In this document: positions 31,268 through 41,963 of the stretch, one piece after another
How the letters are laid out: each line of letters opens with the position of its first letter
Numbering within the stretch: the first letter of the stretch is position 1
DNA from: Pseudogymnoascus destructans
Lineage: Eukaryota; Ascomycota; Leotiomycetes; Thelebolales; Thelebolaceae
DNA: 64,000 nt
Direction of reading: 5' to 3'
NCBI RefSeq assembly: GCF_001641265.1
Contig: NW_020167531.1
Location: forward strand, 620,001 to 684,000
Program-made: the position numbers and the translations under genes
Notes under the pieces: model-generated
What the model was told of the DNA's origin: nothing
The model's database searches: none
What the model saw: only the letters and a program-made list of their open reading frames with translations

Positions 31268-32421
31268 TCACAGATCCTCATCCGTCTCCACCTTCTCCCC
31301 ATTCACCGTCTTCTCCTTAGCTGGCGCACTCGCCTCCTTATCAATCATCTGTCTGCTCACCGACACGATGTTGTCCTCGATTAGCTGCTGTCCCACGTCC
31401 TCGAGATGCTTCTTAGGGTCCTGCTTTCCAACGTATCGCGTCTTCAGCTGGTCCTTGGTCAACTCCGTCTCCTCCTTCACCCTCTTCTCGTAGCCTTCCG
31501 ACAGTCCCACGAGACGCTGCAAGCGGTCATTGTTCTTCTTGCCCTCAACGCGGAAATCATCCATCTGTAGTCCCTCCGTCCAGACGTGCTTGTGCAGGTT
31601 CATCAGCATGTTCTCCTCCAGCGCCGTCTTGCGGTAGGCAATCGCGATGCTGTAGTAATGCCTGTTCAGGCCGTGGATGAGGGCTTGGATGGAGGGCTTG
31701 TTGAGGTGACCCAAGTTAGATGTCGATTGACGGGGCTCCTGGCCGTGGATCAGAGATTGTGGGTTGATGAGGCGGAAGGCGTCGATGACGACCTTGCCCT
31801 TGACGGATTGGATGGGGTCAACGACAACGGCGACGGCGCGGGGGTTGAGCTGCTCGAAGGATTGTTGTGTGTTGACATCAACGGACGAGAGCCAGCAGCC
31901 AAAACCGGGATGGGAATGGTACCAGCCTACTACGGTCTCCGGTCTAAATACTCAAGTCAGTTGATTGTTGTAATAGGTCGGAATGGGATGGACGAACCGC
32001 CCGGTTTGCCTCAGCATATCCATCATCTTTGTCTGGAACACTGGATCGACAGCCTCGACACTGACTCCGGTTCCGCTTTGGGGCATCGCAAACACATCCA
32101 CCACGCGAACTGTGAAGTCATCGACAAACTCTCCCAGCATCAGGCCCATGACTTCCATGGGGACACCTGCGCGACCATGCCGTAACATCTTCAGAAGGGC
32201 GAGCGAGGAAATGTAGACGGTCTCGGAGTTATCAATCAAGCTCGTGTTATCCTAGCCAGAATCCATTAGTGCTTGTTCCATATGTGACGGCTTTCGTTGA
32301 TGTATTCGCAAGATCTCTGTGTGTTGAATGTCTCGTGTGGTGCTGTACTTACAGAGCCTGGTGCTGCTCCTCCTCCCATCCCGCCGGCTGTCGCCAGCAT
32401 GCGGTTTAACCTGCTGTCCAT
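31268..32421 (-). CDS. RPN11: 26S proteasome lid deubiquitinase Rpn11 (JAMM metalloprotease)
   Basis: Three exons: 32421-32353, 32251-31998 and 31943-31268, with introns GTAAGT...GCTAG (101 bp) and GTTCGT...TTTAG (54 bp). They give 332 residues. The MPN domain has ETVYISSLALLKMLRHG, EVMGLMLGEFVDD and DMLRQTGRPE. The catalytic JAMM motif is HSHPGFGCWLSSVD (H-x-H-x7-S-x2-D), formed after the second splice. The C-terminal half matches Rpn11 (PRQSTSNLGHLNKPSIQAL, NRHYYSIAIAYRK). Rpn11 removes ubiquitin chains en bloc as substrates enter the proteasome. The C-terminus carries an extra charged tail (EKTVNGEKVETDEDL). It is divergent from the deacetylase gene across about 670 bp. Confidence 0.95.
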
Positions 32422-33093
32422 ATCTTCGGTATGTGTCGGGAGGCGTAGGATTGAGGGTTATGATGTGGATTTTGTGAGTTTTGTTGGTGGTGAGGGTAAG
32501 GTGGTGATTTGGAAAGTTATTACAGCTGTGGTCGCAGAACAGAGCTACAAGGCAGCTTGGGACGCGAAGGCTACGCCGTTGGGTTGTTCACTGTGTAATC
32601 CACCGCCCTGTCACGTGCAGTAGCGCAAGGCTGAGGATCTGTTGTGGTCACTATATCCGCGACAGGGCTGCGAACTGACATATATTCACATATTCACAGC
32701 TTTGGGTGATTTCATTATTCACACAGGTAGATTCACATTGTGAAGGGTTATTGTTTTTATTCAGACCATCTTGTACCCTCTTTATATTCTTAAATTCACT
32801 TGAAAGAAAGCCCGTACAGTGAACGAGGCTGTTGGTGTCAAAGGACGACCAAACCAAAACTAAAGCGGGCCCGGACCATCAGGAGTCCAGTACTCCACAA
32901 GCCACGCGAATGCCGCCTCATCCTCTTTCATCTTTACAAACCCAAGCTTCGTTTCTATCTACGATTCTACCGTTCTGCGCACAAACGTCCTGATTGTGCC
33001 TCCCACCTCAATTCTTGATCATTCTGGAATTTGGGGAACAAAGACCGCTTTCACTCGGACTACTTAAACTACTGGGCGCAAGATAACAGGACC
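32422..33093. promoter_or_regulatory. Divergent promoter region between RPN11 and RPD3-type gene
   Basis: About 670 bp separate the two start codons. AT-rich stretches lie near 32680-32800 and the 5' leader of the deacetylase gene is likely within 32850-33093. No specific factor site can be named with confidence. Confidence 0.4.
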
Positions 33094-35175
33094 ATGGTGG
33101 CGGGCTTCGCTCCAATCGACCCTCCCTCCACCAATGGAGGGGGGTCGAAGAAGAAGGTCGCGTACTTCTACGATTCTGATGTCGGAAACTATGCATATGT
33201 TGCAGGCCATCCCATGAAGCCTCATCGCATAAGGTTGGCCCATAGCCTGATTATGAACTATGGGACGTACAAGAAGATGGAAATATATGTAAGTCGCCTG
33301 CGCCCGGTCATCCTTGGACCATGCCGCCCTTTCACCTCGTCCAGCATCCCTTTTAAACGCGCCTGTCTGATTTGCATCTACTAATACGCGCATTCAGCGA
33401 GCCAAACCAGCTACAAAGCATGAAATGACCCAATTTCATACGGACGAGTATGTCGACTTTCTCCAGAAGGTTACGCCTGACAATATGGACGCCTTCATGA
33501 AAGAGCAAGGCAAGTTCAACGTCGGCGATGATTGCCCTGTCTTCGATGGCCTCTTCGAGTTCTGTGGTATTTCCGCTGGTGGCAGCATGGAGGGCGCCGC
33601 ACGCCTCAACCGAGGCAAATGCGACATCGCCGTCAACTGGGCGGGTGGACTCCATCACGCCAAGAAGAGCGAGGCCAGTGGTTTCTGCTACATCAATGGT
33701 GAGATTGTCGCATAACCCCCCTGTATTCATTTCTGACCCATGCAGATATTGTCCTCGGAATCATCGAACTTCTGCGCTTCAAGTCGCGAGTTCTCTACAT
33801 CGATATCGATGTCCACCACGGCGACGGTGTCGAAGAAGCATTTTACACTACCGATCGCGTGATGACATGCTCCTTCCACAAGTACGGAGAGTACTTCCCT
33901 GGAACTGGAGAACTCCGCGATATTGGTGTCGGCCAGGGCAAAAACTACGCTGTAAACTTCCCTCTCCGCGACGGCATCGACGACGCTTCCTACAAGTCGA
34001 TCTTTGAGCCAGTTATATCCGCAGTCATGCAGTACTACAGGCCCGAGGCTGTTGTTTTACAATGTGGTGGAGACTCGCTATCGGGCGACCGTCTCGGATG
34101 CTTCAATCTGAGCATGAGGGGTCACGCCAATTGCGTCAAATTTGTCAAGAGCTTTGGCCTTCCTACCCTGGTCCTTGGTGGAGGTGGTTATACCATGAGA
34201 AACGTCGCACGTACCTGGGCCTACGAGACCGGATTACTTGTCGGCGAAGAGATGAACGCAGTGTTGCCTTTCAACGAATATTACGAGTATTACGGCCCTG
34301 ACTACGAGCTGGATGTTCGTTCGTCAAATATGGAGAACGCAAACTCCAATGACTACCTTGAGAAGATCAAAATCCAGGTCATCGAAAACTTGAAGAAAAC
34401 TACGTTCGCGCCGTCTGTCCAGATGCAAGACGTCCCCAGAGAACCTATGGGAGGCATGACTGAAGAGGAAGAGGCCGAGCTCGACGACCTTGATGAGGAC
34501 GAAAACAAGGATGTCCGCAATACCGAGCGCCGATGGGACAAAGCTATCACCAGGGACGATGAGTTGGATGAGAGCGATGATGAAAAATCAGGACACGCCA
34601 ATGGCGTCCGCCCACAAAACGGAGTGCCGAAACGCATGAATATCATGGACTACCAGAACGCAAATGCTGTGGATTCCGAGGCAGCAGGTGGGATCCAGAC
34701 TCCAGACGTCGCACCGGAAGTCGATGAAGCAACAGCAGTTGCGACAGAAGCCAATGCAGAGGTCAATGAAGAAGTCATGCGAAGCAAATCTTTAAACCCG
34801 ACGCTTTCAGCTCTCGCCGAAGCTGGCGCGTCAAGCTCAAACATAGCATCACGACCTGAATCACCTGCTCAGGTAGACGCGATGGGTGATGTGGACATGG
34901 ACAAGCCAGTCATGGAACCAAAGGCACCCGACGAGCCAATACCGGAAGCTGCTGCCGATGAAGTAGCTGCTGCACCCGTTGCGACCCCGCCGATATCACC
35001 CGTTTCTGCTGCCGCCGCAGTAGAGGCCCCTACACCAGCTGAGTCCGAATCAGAAACAAAACCCACGCCAACTGCCATGGATGATGTGCGGTCTGCAGCA
35101 GCAGAAGAACGCGATGCTGAGGATGTAAAGGACGAAGTTGCAGCAGAAGTGGCAGATAAGATGGACGAGTCATAA
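33094..35175 (+). CDS. RPD3: Class I histone deacetylase, RPD3/RpdA type with long acidic tail
   Basis: Three exons: 33094-33288, 33398-33698 and 33746-35175, with introns of 109 and 47 bp. The spliced product is 641 residues. ATG 33094 (MVAGFAPIDPP) opens the family start VAYFYDSDVGNYAYVAGHPMKP. Catalytic features: GGLHHAKKSEASGFCYIND (active-site His pair, about residue 148), DIDVHHGDGVEEAFY (zinc Asp/His, about 183), CGGDSLSGDRLGCFNLS and GGGGYTMRNVARTW. The fold ends near residue 400. About 240 more residues, rich in Glu, Asp, Ala and Pro, follow (TEEEEAELDDLDEDENKD, ERRWDKAITRDDELDESDDEK). Aspergillus RpdA has a comparable extension, reported as essential. It acts in Rpd3L/S-type corepressors removing histone acetyl groups. 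Confidence 0.95.
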
Positions 35176-35904
35176 GTCATTCAGCCTGTGCCTTCACACA
35201 CATCTTGAAGGCATGAACTCAATCTCGAATACCTTCACTGGACTGGCGCGGACATTTTAGCATTATTTCGTGCGTTTTCGGCGCTCATGTATTTCACGGT
35301 ATATCTGAAAAGGGTGCTTCAGGCGTATGGTAATGAAAGGGGTAGAGGGGGCCTCCTTGGCCGTTTTTAATGGAATCAGGAGTTTCGAGTTCAAATGATT
35401 TATCTCGATGCCTCTTAGCTGGTACCTGCTAGAATAGATACCAATGGTAATATTCACATACATAGGCTCCTCGAATGATATTGCACGATCGAACTGCTGT
35501 CAGGTGGATTTGTTTCTTGTTAACAGTCATTTTGTATTCTGCTAATTCACAATGTATGCCTCAGGCCACAACAAACTATTTGCATTCGCATCAAATGTAC
35601 CCAATTCGATCTCCACAGCTAGTGCAATAACGGCTTTTTTCAAGTGTGATAATTTAGCTACTGTTTGCAATAATTGAAAACTTATCTTGAATAACACAAA
35701 GTCGTAATACACGTTTGGCAGCACTTTACAGAGCATTGTCCAAGGAATTTGAAAATTGTGGTGGTGGTCCTCAGTAAGCGAGAGATTAGGGTTTTCTAAT
35801 CCGCGCTCCAATCCGCACCTCGAAAGAACTTCACCACGACGACGACCAAGCAGCACATCACGACCCTTTGAACTCACCACCAGTCTCAAAGAACCTCCGA
35901 CAAA
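35176..35904. other. Intergenic: deacetylase 3' flank and uL14 promoter
   Basis: About 730 bp. The left half is AT-rich and without a supported gene. The right ~150 bp are the likely promoter and leader of the ribosomal protein gene, with the telobox noted separately. Confidence 0.5.
35786..35795 (+). promoter_or_regulatory. Telobox-like TTAGGGTTTT in ribosomal protein gene promoter
   Basis: TTAGGGTTTT lies 110 bp upstream of the uL14 ATG. Telomere-repeat-like boxes bound by Tbf1-type factors are known in ribosomal protein promoters of many fungi and plants. Its use here is inferred from position. Confidence 0.5.
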
Positions 35905-36756
35905 ATGGCCAAGATCTCGTATGTGTGCCCTCTCACTCCCGCTAACACGGCGTGTACGAAGTGTCCCCGATTTGCGCCGGATCCGGGGATGCGCGATGTT
36001 TTGTGTGGTGGATGGAGTTGGCTGACCGTTTTTGCAGTCGTGGTGCCCCAGGTGGCAAGCTGAAGATGACCCTCGGTCTCCCAGTGTACGTCCCCCCCTC
36101 GAATACTCCCCGCGACGGGCCCAGAATCGAACTGCGATACCGAGACGGATTGGATGGTTGGTGGTGAAGGAAGATACAGAGGTACTAACGCAACTATAGC
36201 GGCGCCGTCATGAACTGCTGCGACAACTCGGGTGCTCGTAACCTGTACATCATCTCCGTCAAGGGTATCGGAGCGCGTCTCAACCGTCTCCCGGCCGGTG
36301 GTGTCGGTGACATGGTCATGGCGACCGTCAAGAAGGGAAAGCCTGAGCTGAGGAAGAAGGTGATGCCCGCGGTCATTGTCCGCCAGTCGAAGCCATGGAA
36401 GCGCACAGATGGTGTCTTCCTCTACTTCGAGGATAACGCCGGTGTTGTGAGTACAGCCCTGTCCCGGTGTTGGTTTTGTTGGCTGTATAGATGAGGGAAG
36501 GATGTTGGAATCGATCGATGTTGGATGGATGGGGAGGGTTTTGCTGGGATACAAGGCTTTGCAGAGGCAGAAGGCTAACTATTTATTCACAGATCGTCAA
36601 CCCGAAGGGTGAGATGAAGGGATCAGCCATCACAGGACCAGTCGGAAAGGAGGCAGCTGAGTTGTGGCCAGTACGTCGAACATCTGTTCCTATCCACAAA
36701 ATTCTCTGCTAACATTTTCCCAGCGTATTGCCAGCAACTCTGGTGTCGTCATGTAA
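35905..36756 (+). CDS. RPL23: 60S ribosomal protein L23 (uL14)
   Basis: Five exons: 35905-35918, 36038-36085, 36200-36446, 36593-36670 and 36724-36756. All introns are GT-AG, 53-146 bp. The spliced protein is 139 residues: MAKISRGAPGGKLKMTLGLP, then NCCDNSGARNLYIISVKG, LPAGGVGDMVMATVKKG, KVMPAVIVRQ, FEDNAGVIVNPKGEMKGSA, ending RIASNSGVVM. This is the universally conserved uL14, which sits at the subunit interface near the sarcin-ricin loop. The very short first exon and high intron number are typical of fungal ribosomal protein genes. The length is as expected (about 137-140). Confidence 0.97.
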
Positions 36757-37207
36757 AGTGTCTTTCTTTCGGGGTTCCTGGCTGGAGTTGCTTTCTTGCA
36801 TGAGTCACATAGCGTCTACAAATCAATGGGCACAATTTGACATCCGCATGCTTTTGAGATATTACTTGATTCCGAACTGTTGCTTTGATATGTGCAGTTA
36901 TGACAAGGCGGGACGGTTCCCAGCTGCATGCTTACTTATTCTTCCACTTCGGTTTTAACCCATTTCGTACACCAACCAGGCGGCGACCATATATGGACAG
37001 TCGATTACCAACAAGCACCCGATTACACCTCGAAGGTCCAATTATCTCATAGCAGCATGTAAAATTCGCCATAACAAGACTGGATACTGTTATTTTTAAT
37101 CTCCATGCCAGAAGCATATTTTTATACATCTACCAGTATCTCGCATTTTCCCTCCCCCAACCCCACACCTTTTCCTCTCCGTATTTTTCCTCAAGCGCGC
37201 ATCTTCC
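36757..37207. other. Convergent 3' intergenic region
   Basis: About 450 bp lie between the convergent stops of the uL14 and RidA genes. The AT-rich sequence carries the two 3' ends. No gene is seen. Confidence 0.5.
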
Positions 37208-37734
37208 TTAAACCAAGGCAATGCACTCAATCTCAACCGGCACGCCCTTTGGCAGCTCCTTAACCGCAACACAGCTCCTGGCCGGCTTGTGCGAGAAGAA
37301 CTTCTCGTAGGTGCCGTTCATCTCGGCGAAGTTGTCCATGGTGGTGATGAACACGTTGACCTTGACGACCTTCTTGAGCGAGGATCCGGCAGCCTCGAGG
37401 ACGGCAGACAGGTTGGTGATGCACTGCTCGGTCATCTGGGCGATGCTGTGGGTGGGCTGGGTGAAGATCTCGCCGGAGGGGGTGCATGGGATTTGGCCGG
37501 AGCAGTAGATGGTGGTGCCGGTCTTGATGGCTTGGGAGTAAGGGCCCGCAGCTAGGATGGGGTTAGTATGGTGTTTTGAGGTCGTGTAGAGGCAGTTGGA
37601 GGAGGGAATTGAGGGGGGTTGGAGGGGATTGGAGGGGTTGTGGGTGGGCTGAGGTTGAGGTTATGCTAATAGAGATAAGGGTGTGGCTTACGGAAGGCGG
37701 CCTTATCGGTATAGATGATCTCCTGACCAGACAT
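37208..37734 (-). CDS. RidA/YjgF/Mmf1-family enamine/imine deaminase
   Basis: Two exons: 37734-37692 and 37551-37208, with a 140-bp intron (GTAAGC...CCTAG). They give 128 residues, the normal family length. The start MSGQEIIYTDKAAF splices into PAGPYSQAIKTGTTIYCSGQ (family signature). MTEQCITNLSAVLEAAGSSL and VNVFITTMDNFAEMN follow. The conserved catalytic-site Arg and end are PARSCVAVKELPKG and VEIECIALV. RidA proteins hydrolyse reactive 2-aminoacrylate/2-iminobutanoate formed by PLP enzymes. Yeast has cytosolic (Hmf1) and mitochondrial (Mmf1) forms. The short N-terminus without a clear presequence suggests the cytosolic type. Confidence 0.93.
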
Positions 37735-38519
37735 TTTGAAAGATGCGATTGCAAAGTACGAGTTTATTTGGGTATTATGGTTTAAAAATTGGTTGTTGAA
37801 TGCAAGTTGTGCTGTTCTTGTATTAAATAGCGGGGTGGAGGGGGGAACCGATGGCGGAGTCCCATGTCCGAGAGAGCTCCGTGGGTAAGCGATAAGAATC
37901 TCTGCCCTATATCTCAGGTCTTCATTTATCCGATCCGACGTATCAGCCCTCGGCAGCGCTAGCCCGCGTCGGCTCGCTTAACTGATATGAGACAACTGCT
38001 CTTTCAACGACATGCCATGAATGGCAACCCCTGGAAAGTCGGCACGCAGCGCCCTGGATTATAAAATGATCATGTATTCGTGTTCAGGGGCTAGATTCAT
38101 TACGGGATACCCGGTCGGACCTATAAAATATTTTGGGGCCGGCCCGTATTCGGTACTTACGGTTTTGGTGCTGCCAAGCATCCATTTCCAGTGCACACAG
38201 TCCCAAGCTGGTGAGTATGAGTTTCTTTACGTTTACTGTCAAAATCTTTCATTTCTGTTACTTGCAAGATATTTCCATTCATTATAAGTCTCTTAGGGGT
38301 ATACAAAAAGATCCAAACACCAAAATATTCAAGTCCTGCTACCCATCCACGCGAGAAGTCCAGCTCGTCGAGGAATCCCCCAATCCCGTGATCAGTGCAA
38401 GTGCAAGAAACAGGCAAAACCACAAGTGCGCAAAATTGACCTGCACAACCTTCCAAGAAACGCCATATGAACCATTGCCACATTTCATCACATCATAATC
38501 ATTACAAAAATCCACTCTC
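37735..38519. other. Intergenic region upstream of RidA gene
   Basis: About 790 bp. It holds the RidA promoter (TATTTAATA-like box, minus strand, near 37822-37830) and the 3' side of the small unknown gene. No coding feature is supported. Confidence 0.45.
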
Positions 38520-38773
38520 TCAATGTCTGCTACGCGTCTTCTGCTTGACAGACACAATATGAAACTTGGCAGCAGCCACTGTCAAAGTCAGCAAACAGTA
38601 ACGCAAGCAAGAGGAAACGTATACTTTGGACTTCCATCTTACTCCCGACAATCTCTTTGCAGCAGTAGCAGAACTCCTCGCACTCAACTCCGAAGAGTCC
38701 GGTGTCGGCAGACGATGGAACCGTGGCGTCGGCGGCGGAGCGTGCGCCCTTGGTGGCTCAGGCGCCATTGGCA

Positions 38774-39115
38774 CTAACTGCCGCACGCGAGACTTGGACG
38801 AGGAGGATTTCTCACTCGACCGGTTGCTGCTGCGGCGACGACGAGGCTTTTTCTCGTTGTCAATGACGTCGGGTATCCAGTGGACACTTTTCTTGCATGA
38901 CGACGAGGAGGAGGAGGAGGATGCTTTCTCACCGCGTCTATCGACGCCATGGGCCGGTAGGTAGACACGGGTGGTTGTGTCTCGAGCCAGGCGGCGACCT
39001 TGTAGGCCAGCTCTGGCGTAAGCGAGGGTGAGGAGCGGTGGTAGGCTCTGGGGGTGCCGACGGCCGTCGTGGACGACTGTGAGCTGGATGAAGTGCTCAT
39101 ATTGGGTGGAGACAT
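38774..39115 (-). CDS. Small Ser/Pro-rich unknown protein
   Basis: A 113-codon frame starts in good context (AAAATGTCTCC) with MSPPNMSTSSSSQ. A hydrophobic/charged stretch SLTPELAYKVAAWLETQPPV looks helical, followed by a His-Pro-Arg-rich segment. A second minus frame overlaps it from about 38960 and runs to 38520. That frame reads more like protein (CKKSVHWIPDVIDNEKKP, RRRRSNRSSEKSSSSKSRV, LVPMAPEPPRAHAPPPTPRF). The true product may therefore use the first part of this frame and then the other, through an unseen splice or a frameshift. I do not recognise a family. Confidence 0.45.
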   Translation of the reverse strand: MSPPNMSTSSSSQSSTTAVGTPRAYHRSSPSLTPELAYKVAAWLETQPPVSTYRPMASIDAVRKHPPPPPRRHARKVSTGYPTSLTTRKSLVVAAAATGRVRNPPRPSLACGS

Positions 39116-40101
39116 TTTAAAAGTGATAGCTCTTTGATGTTAAGCTGTTGTGGTGGACGGTGGTTGATGAAATGATGAGAGGCAATAGTATACTACGAGC
39201 GGGGTTAGGTGCCTAGATGAGCAGATCGAGGGTACCAAGTGTGCAGAGGAGGGTACCGAAAGTTATCACTTCCGAAAGACGTGCCACGGCCCGAAAAGTG
39301 TCCGGTTAACTTGGAAAAAGTTTATCGATGAAGTATGGATAGATATGGATGAAGTGTATGATAATAGAGGAAGGAAAGAGGTGGATAAGGGGGGGGACAG
39401 CAGGTCTTATGAGGAAGAGAAGTCTGATATTACTGACGACCAATGAGAAGCCGCCATTCCAATTATCAGAACAGCCACAAGCCTCCCTCCCCCGACGTAT
39501 CTGACTCCTAAGCGACTCCTGCGGCCGCTGCTACCACCCCGTTTTCGTGTCGGTTTTCAGCGTCGATTTAGGAGCCTTGCTACACTCGAAGTTTATCTCG
39601 ACCAAAAATATGAGATATCCCGTGCATGGGACAGGGTGCAAGCCGCTTGTCAGGCGTAAAATGCTGAACAGGTGCATATCACAGCTGAGATGCTGGAAAA
39701 TTCAGGGGTTTTTGAGGTCTATGGATTTCCATATCTATCATTCTCGAGGTTCAACCATCTTGTGTGATGATCCTCTTCGTTCAAGTCGACGATGTGTTGT
39801 CGTCTGGGCAGTTGGAGGGGAGGCATTTTTCGGGGGGGGGAACGACACCCTCAACGTTAGTTCGACGAGGGACGGAGTGCATTCAGGGGTTATCATAATC
39901 CTACAATTCACGGATACCCTTTGATAATTGGCGGATATATCGATGGCTTCGGATATCTGGACCCTAGATGTCAGTTGTAAGGGGCTTGTCCAGCTGAGTC
40001 ATCAGTTTAGGCTGACGTAACGCATTAGTTATCAGGAATCCAATTGGTGGATATCAGTTTCAGCTGAGGTAATTGCTTAGACACCCGACCCCTCCTCATC
40101 G
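39116..40101. other. Intergenic region before the 4.2-kb transposon
   Basis: About 990 bp with no supported gene. A plus frame at 39547-39924 has no recognisable motif. The sequence ends at the target duplication of the element that starts at 40110. Confidence 0.45.
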
Positions 40102-40109
40102 ACTACATG
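40102..40109 (+). repeat. 8-bp target-site duplication ACTACATG, left copy
   Basis: ACTACATG directly precedes the terminal repeat TAGGCTGCGCACT and is repeated exactly at 44319-44326 after AGTGCGCAGCCTA. Confidence 0.92.
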
Positions 40110-40450
40110 TAGGCTGCGCACTGGGTACTCACGAGTCGAGTAGTAGAATTTTTACTCACCCAGCTGAGTTACTCGCTCATGTCCCGAGTATTGTTGAATG
40201 AGGATTACTCACTTGCTGAGTACCTAGTATGGGTCTTGGCAACTCAGTTATATCACGTGTTTGATTAGCCATTACTTATGTTAAAAACGGGGTGCGACTT
40301 CATTGATCAAGACGCCATAACTCCAACTCCATTCCCATATTGTTGATGTCCTATTCCACACTATAACCTTTGGCCTTTAGGTACCAGGTTACCAGATGGT
40401 TGCCAGAACTCATCTGACCTTCATTCCTGGGTGAGAGACATTTCCATCGA

Positions 40451-41024
40451 TTAAGCCCACAGCTTAAACATCATATCCTGCAAACGCCGAACCAATATCA
40501 TACCCTTTGCCTGAATTGTCACTCTCTTCGCATGAATAGCGAGGAGGTTTGTCACTATAACTGTTAGTATGTCCCTGTCACTATGTTTAAACATCATACT
40601 CTCAAATTCTCGAATGAGGAAGCATTCAGCAGCTTCCTAAAGAGCTAGGATAGCAGATTGCTGGAAGCGAAGATTGGACTTGAAGTCTTCTGTGATTTCC
40701 CTAACAAGACGCTGGAATGGGAGCTAGTATCAAGTTGCTGTCTTCTGATATCGCGGAGAGCCTTGGTGCCTATATGTTTATTAGAGAGTTCTGGTAATCC
40801 TCTGGTAATCCTCTGGTAATCCTCTTACTAGACTTTGTGCAGCGCGTGGCCTTCTGAGCATGATTGTTGCTAGCTTGAGATGAGCAAACTGGAGCTTTTC
40901 TTGCTGTGCCCACAGCCTTTTCCTGTCCCTTTCCGCCAAGCCCAGAGCCAGCCCGTAATCCAAGTGGCATCCTTGGTGCTATGCCGCCAGTTGATCTCCT
41001 AGCAGTTTGCTTGGTACGAGTCAT
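40451..41024 (-). pseudogene. Histone H3-like gene in a transposon, copy 2
   Basis: Exon 1 (41024-40829) begins MTRTKQTARRSTGGIAPRMP, aligning with the H3 tail. K4 is kept; the K9 position is R (AGA), K14 is I (ATA) and K18 is M (ATG). About 45 residues of unrelated linker follow. Intron 40828-40770 carries ATTACCAGA repeats. Exon 2 gives TKALRDIRRQQLDTS, then a 16-bp deletion relative to copy 1 shifts the frame. Further on, H3 helices are recognisable in shifted frames: EAAECF (after a TAG where H3 has Gln), then, after a second GT-AG intron with an ACTAAC branch site, TNLLAIHAKRVTIQAK and LVRRLQDMMF, ending at 40451. So the source was a full H3-length gene with two introns; this copy is dead. 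Confidence 0.85.
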
Positions 41025-41591
41025 TTGCTAATATCAAGGTGAGTTAGTAAAGTAAACACAAGATAAAGAAGTAGATCAAAAGATATGTGTACTTACAGTG
41101 AGTTTGTAGAAAGAATATTGCAGAAGAAGAGTATAGTAAAGAGGTAGAGGTTGAAAGGTATGTGTTTTATATGAAGGTGCGCATTGTGGTGTTGTTTTTG
41201 GAACAGTAATTCTTTGTAGGTGAATATTCCTTCACAAATATTTTTGTTTGCAACTTTAAAATAACCACGACCTTAGAACCACCTTCCTTGGTTACTCTCC
41301 GATCTACACATTCTTCTTCCCTTTTGAGCCTTTACCTCTTCACTAGGACTTCAACTAAGTTTATTATCTTGATTCTATAGCCAGAACTTCTGGAGATCTC
41401 TGCTAATCACGTGTTTAGTTAGTATGGCGAAACTCAAGGCACATGAAGAACTCTCCACTAATGCGAATACTATCAAAGCTCGCAACTGCGTCTCCAACCT
41501 TACTGAAGATGAGAAGGCTGTTCACTTAGCACTCAAGGCTGACCATGCTGATCTGAGCTACTACTTAAAGAAGTTATATAAGTCTGCAAAG

Positions 41592-41963
41592 TGTAAGGAT
41601 GCCTCCTTACCTAGATACTCGAAGAACCCGCCTCAGAGCTGTTACGGTCACCACAAGCATGAAATCCGACTCGGTGTGGTTTCGGACCAGTAGAGGAGGA
41701 CATAGCGAGTTACACTATAGTGGGGGACAGTAAGGGTGTAGGGTTCAGGGTCGATGCGGACCTGTTGCGGTGGAAGGTTCAGGGCTAGGGTTGGGATAAC
41801 CGAGTCGGGCCCGTTTCAGGTACTTAAGGAAACAAACTTAACGGGGTTCCCCCTTCATCTTTTTTGTATCCTTCGTAGTAGACCTATAGGATAGCATCCT
41901 TTTAGCCTCCAACTCGCACTCTCATATGCTATTACTGTGAGCTGGGTGCCCTGTGTCATTACA
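41592..41963 (+). repeat. Solo LTR of gypsy B (long type, 372 bp)
   Basis: It starts TGTAAGGATGCC and ends GTGTCATTACA, flanked by an exact 5-bp duplication CAAAG (41587-41591 and 41964-41968). Removing it restores the host frame (SAK-YIAAS). It closely matches 15796-16167. Confidence 0.95.

Noticed and set aside
38626..38964. Plus-strand 112-codon frame with acidic run
   Set aside because: Its acidic run (DDEEEEEDAF) is the complement of Ser/Arg-coding codons on the minus strand, where the start context and composition are better.
40451..41024. Could be the host's own histone H3 gene
   Set aside because: It lies within an element bounded by terminal repeats and an 8-bp duplication, has an abnormal linker, a stop and a frameshift, and recurs with the same flanks at 16168. 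A host H3 would be near-invariant.
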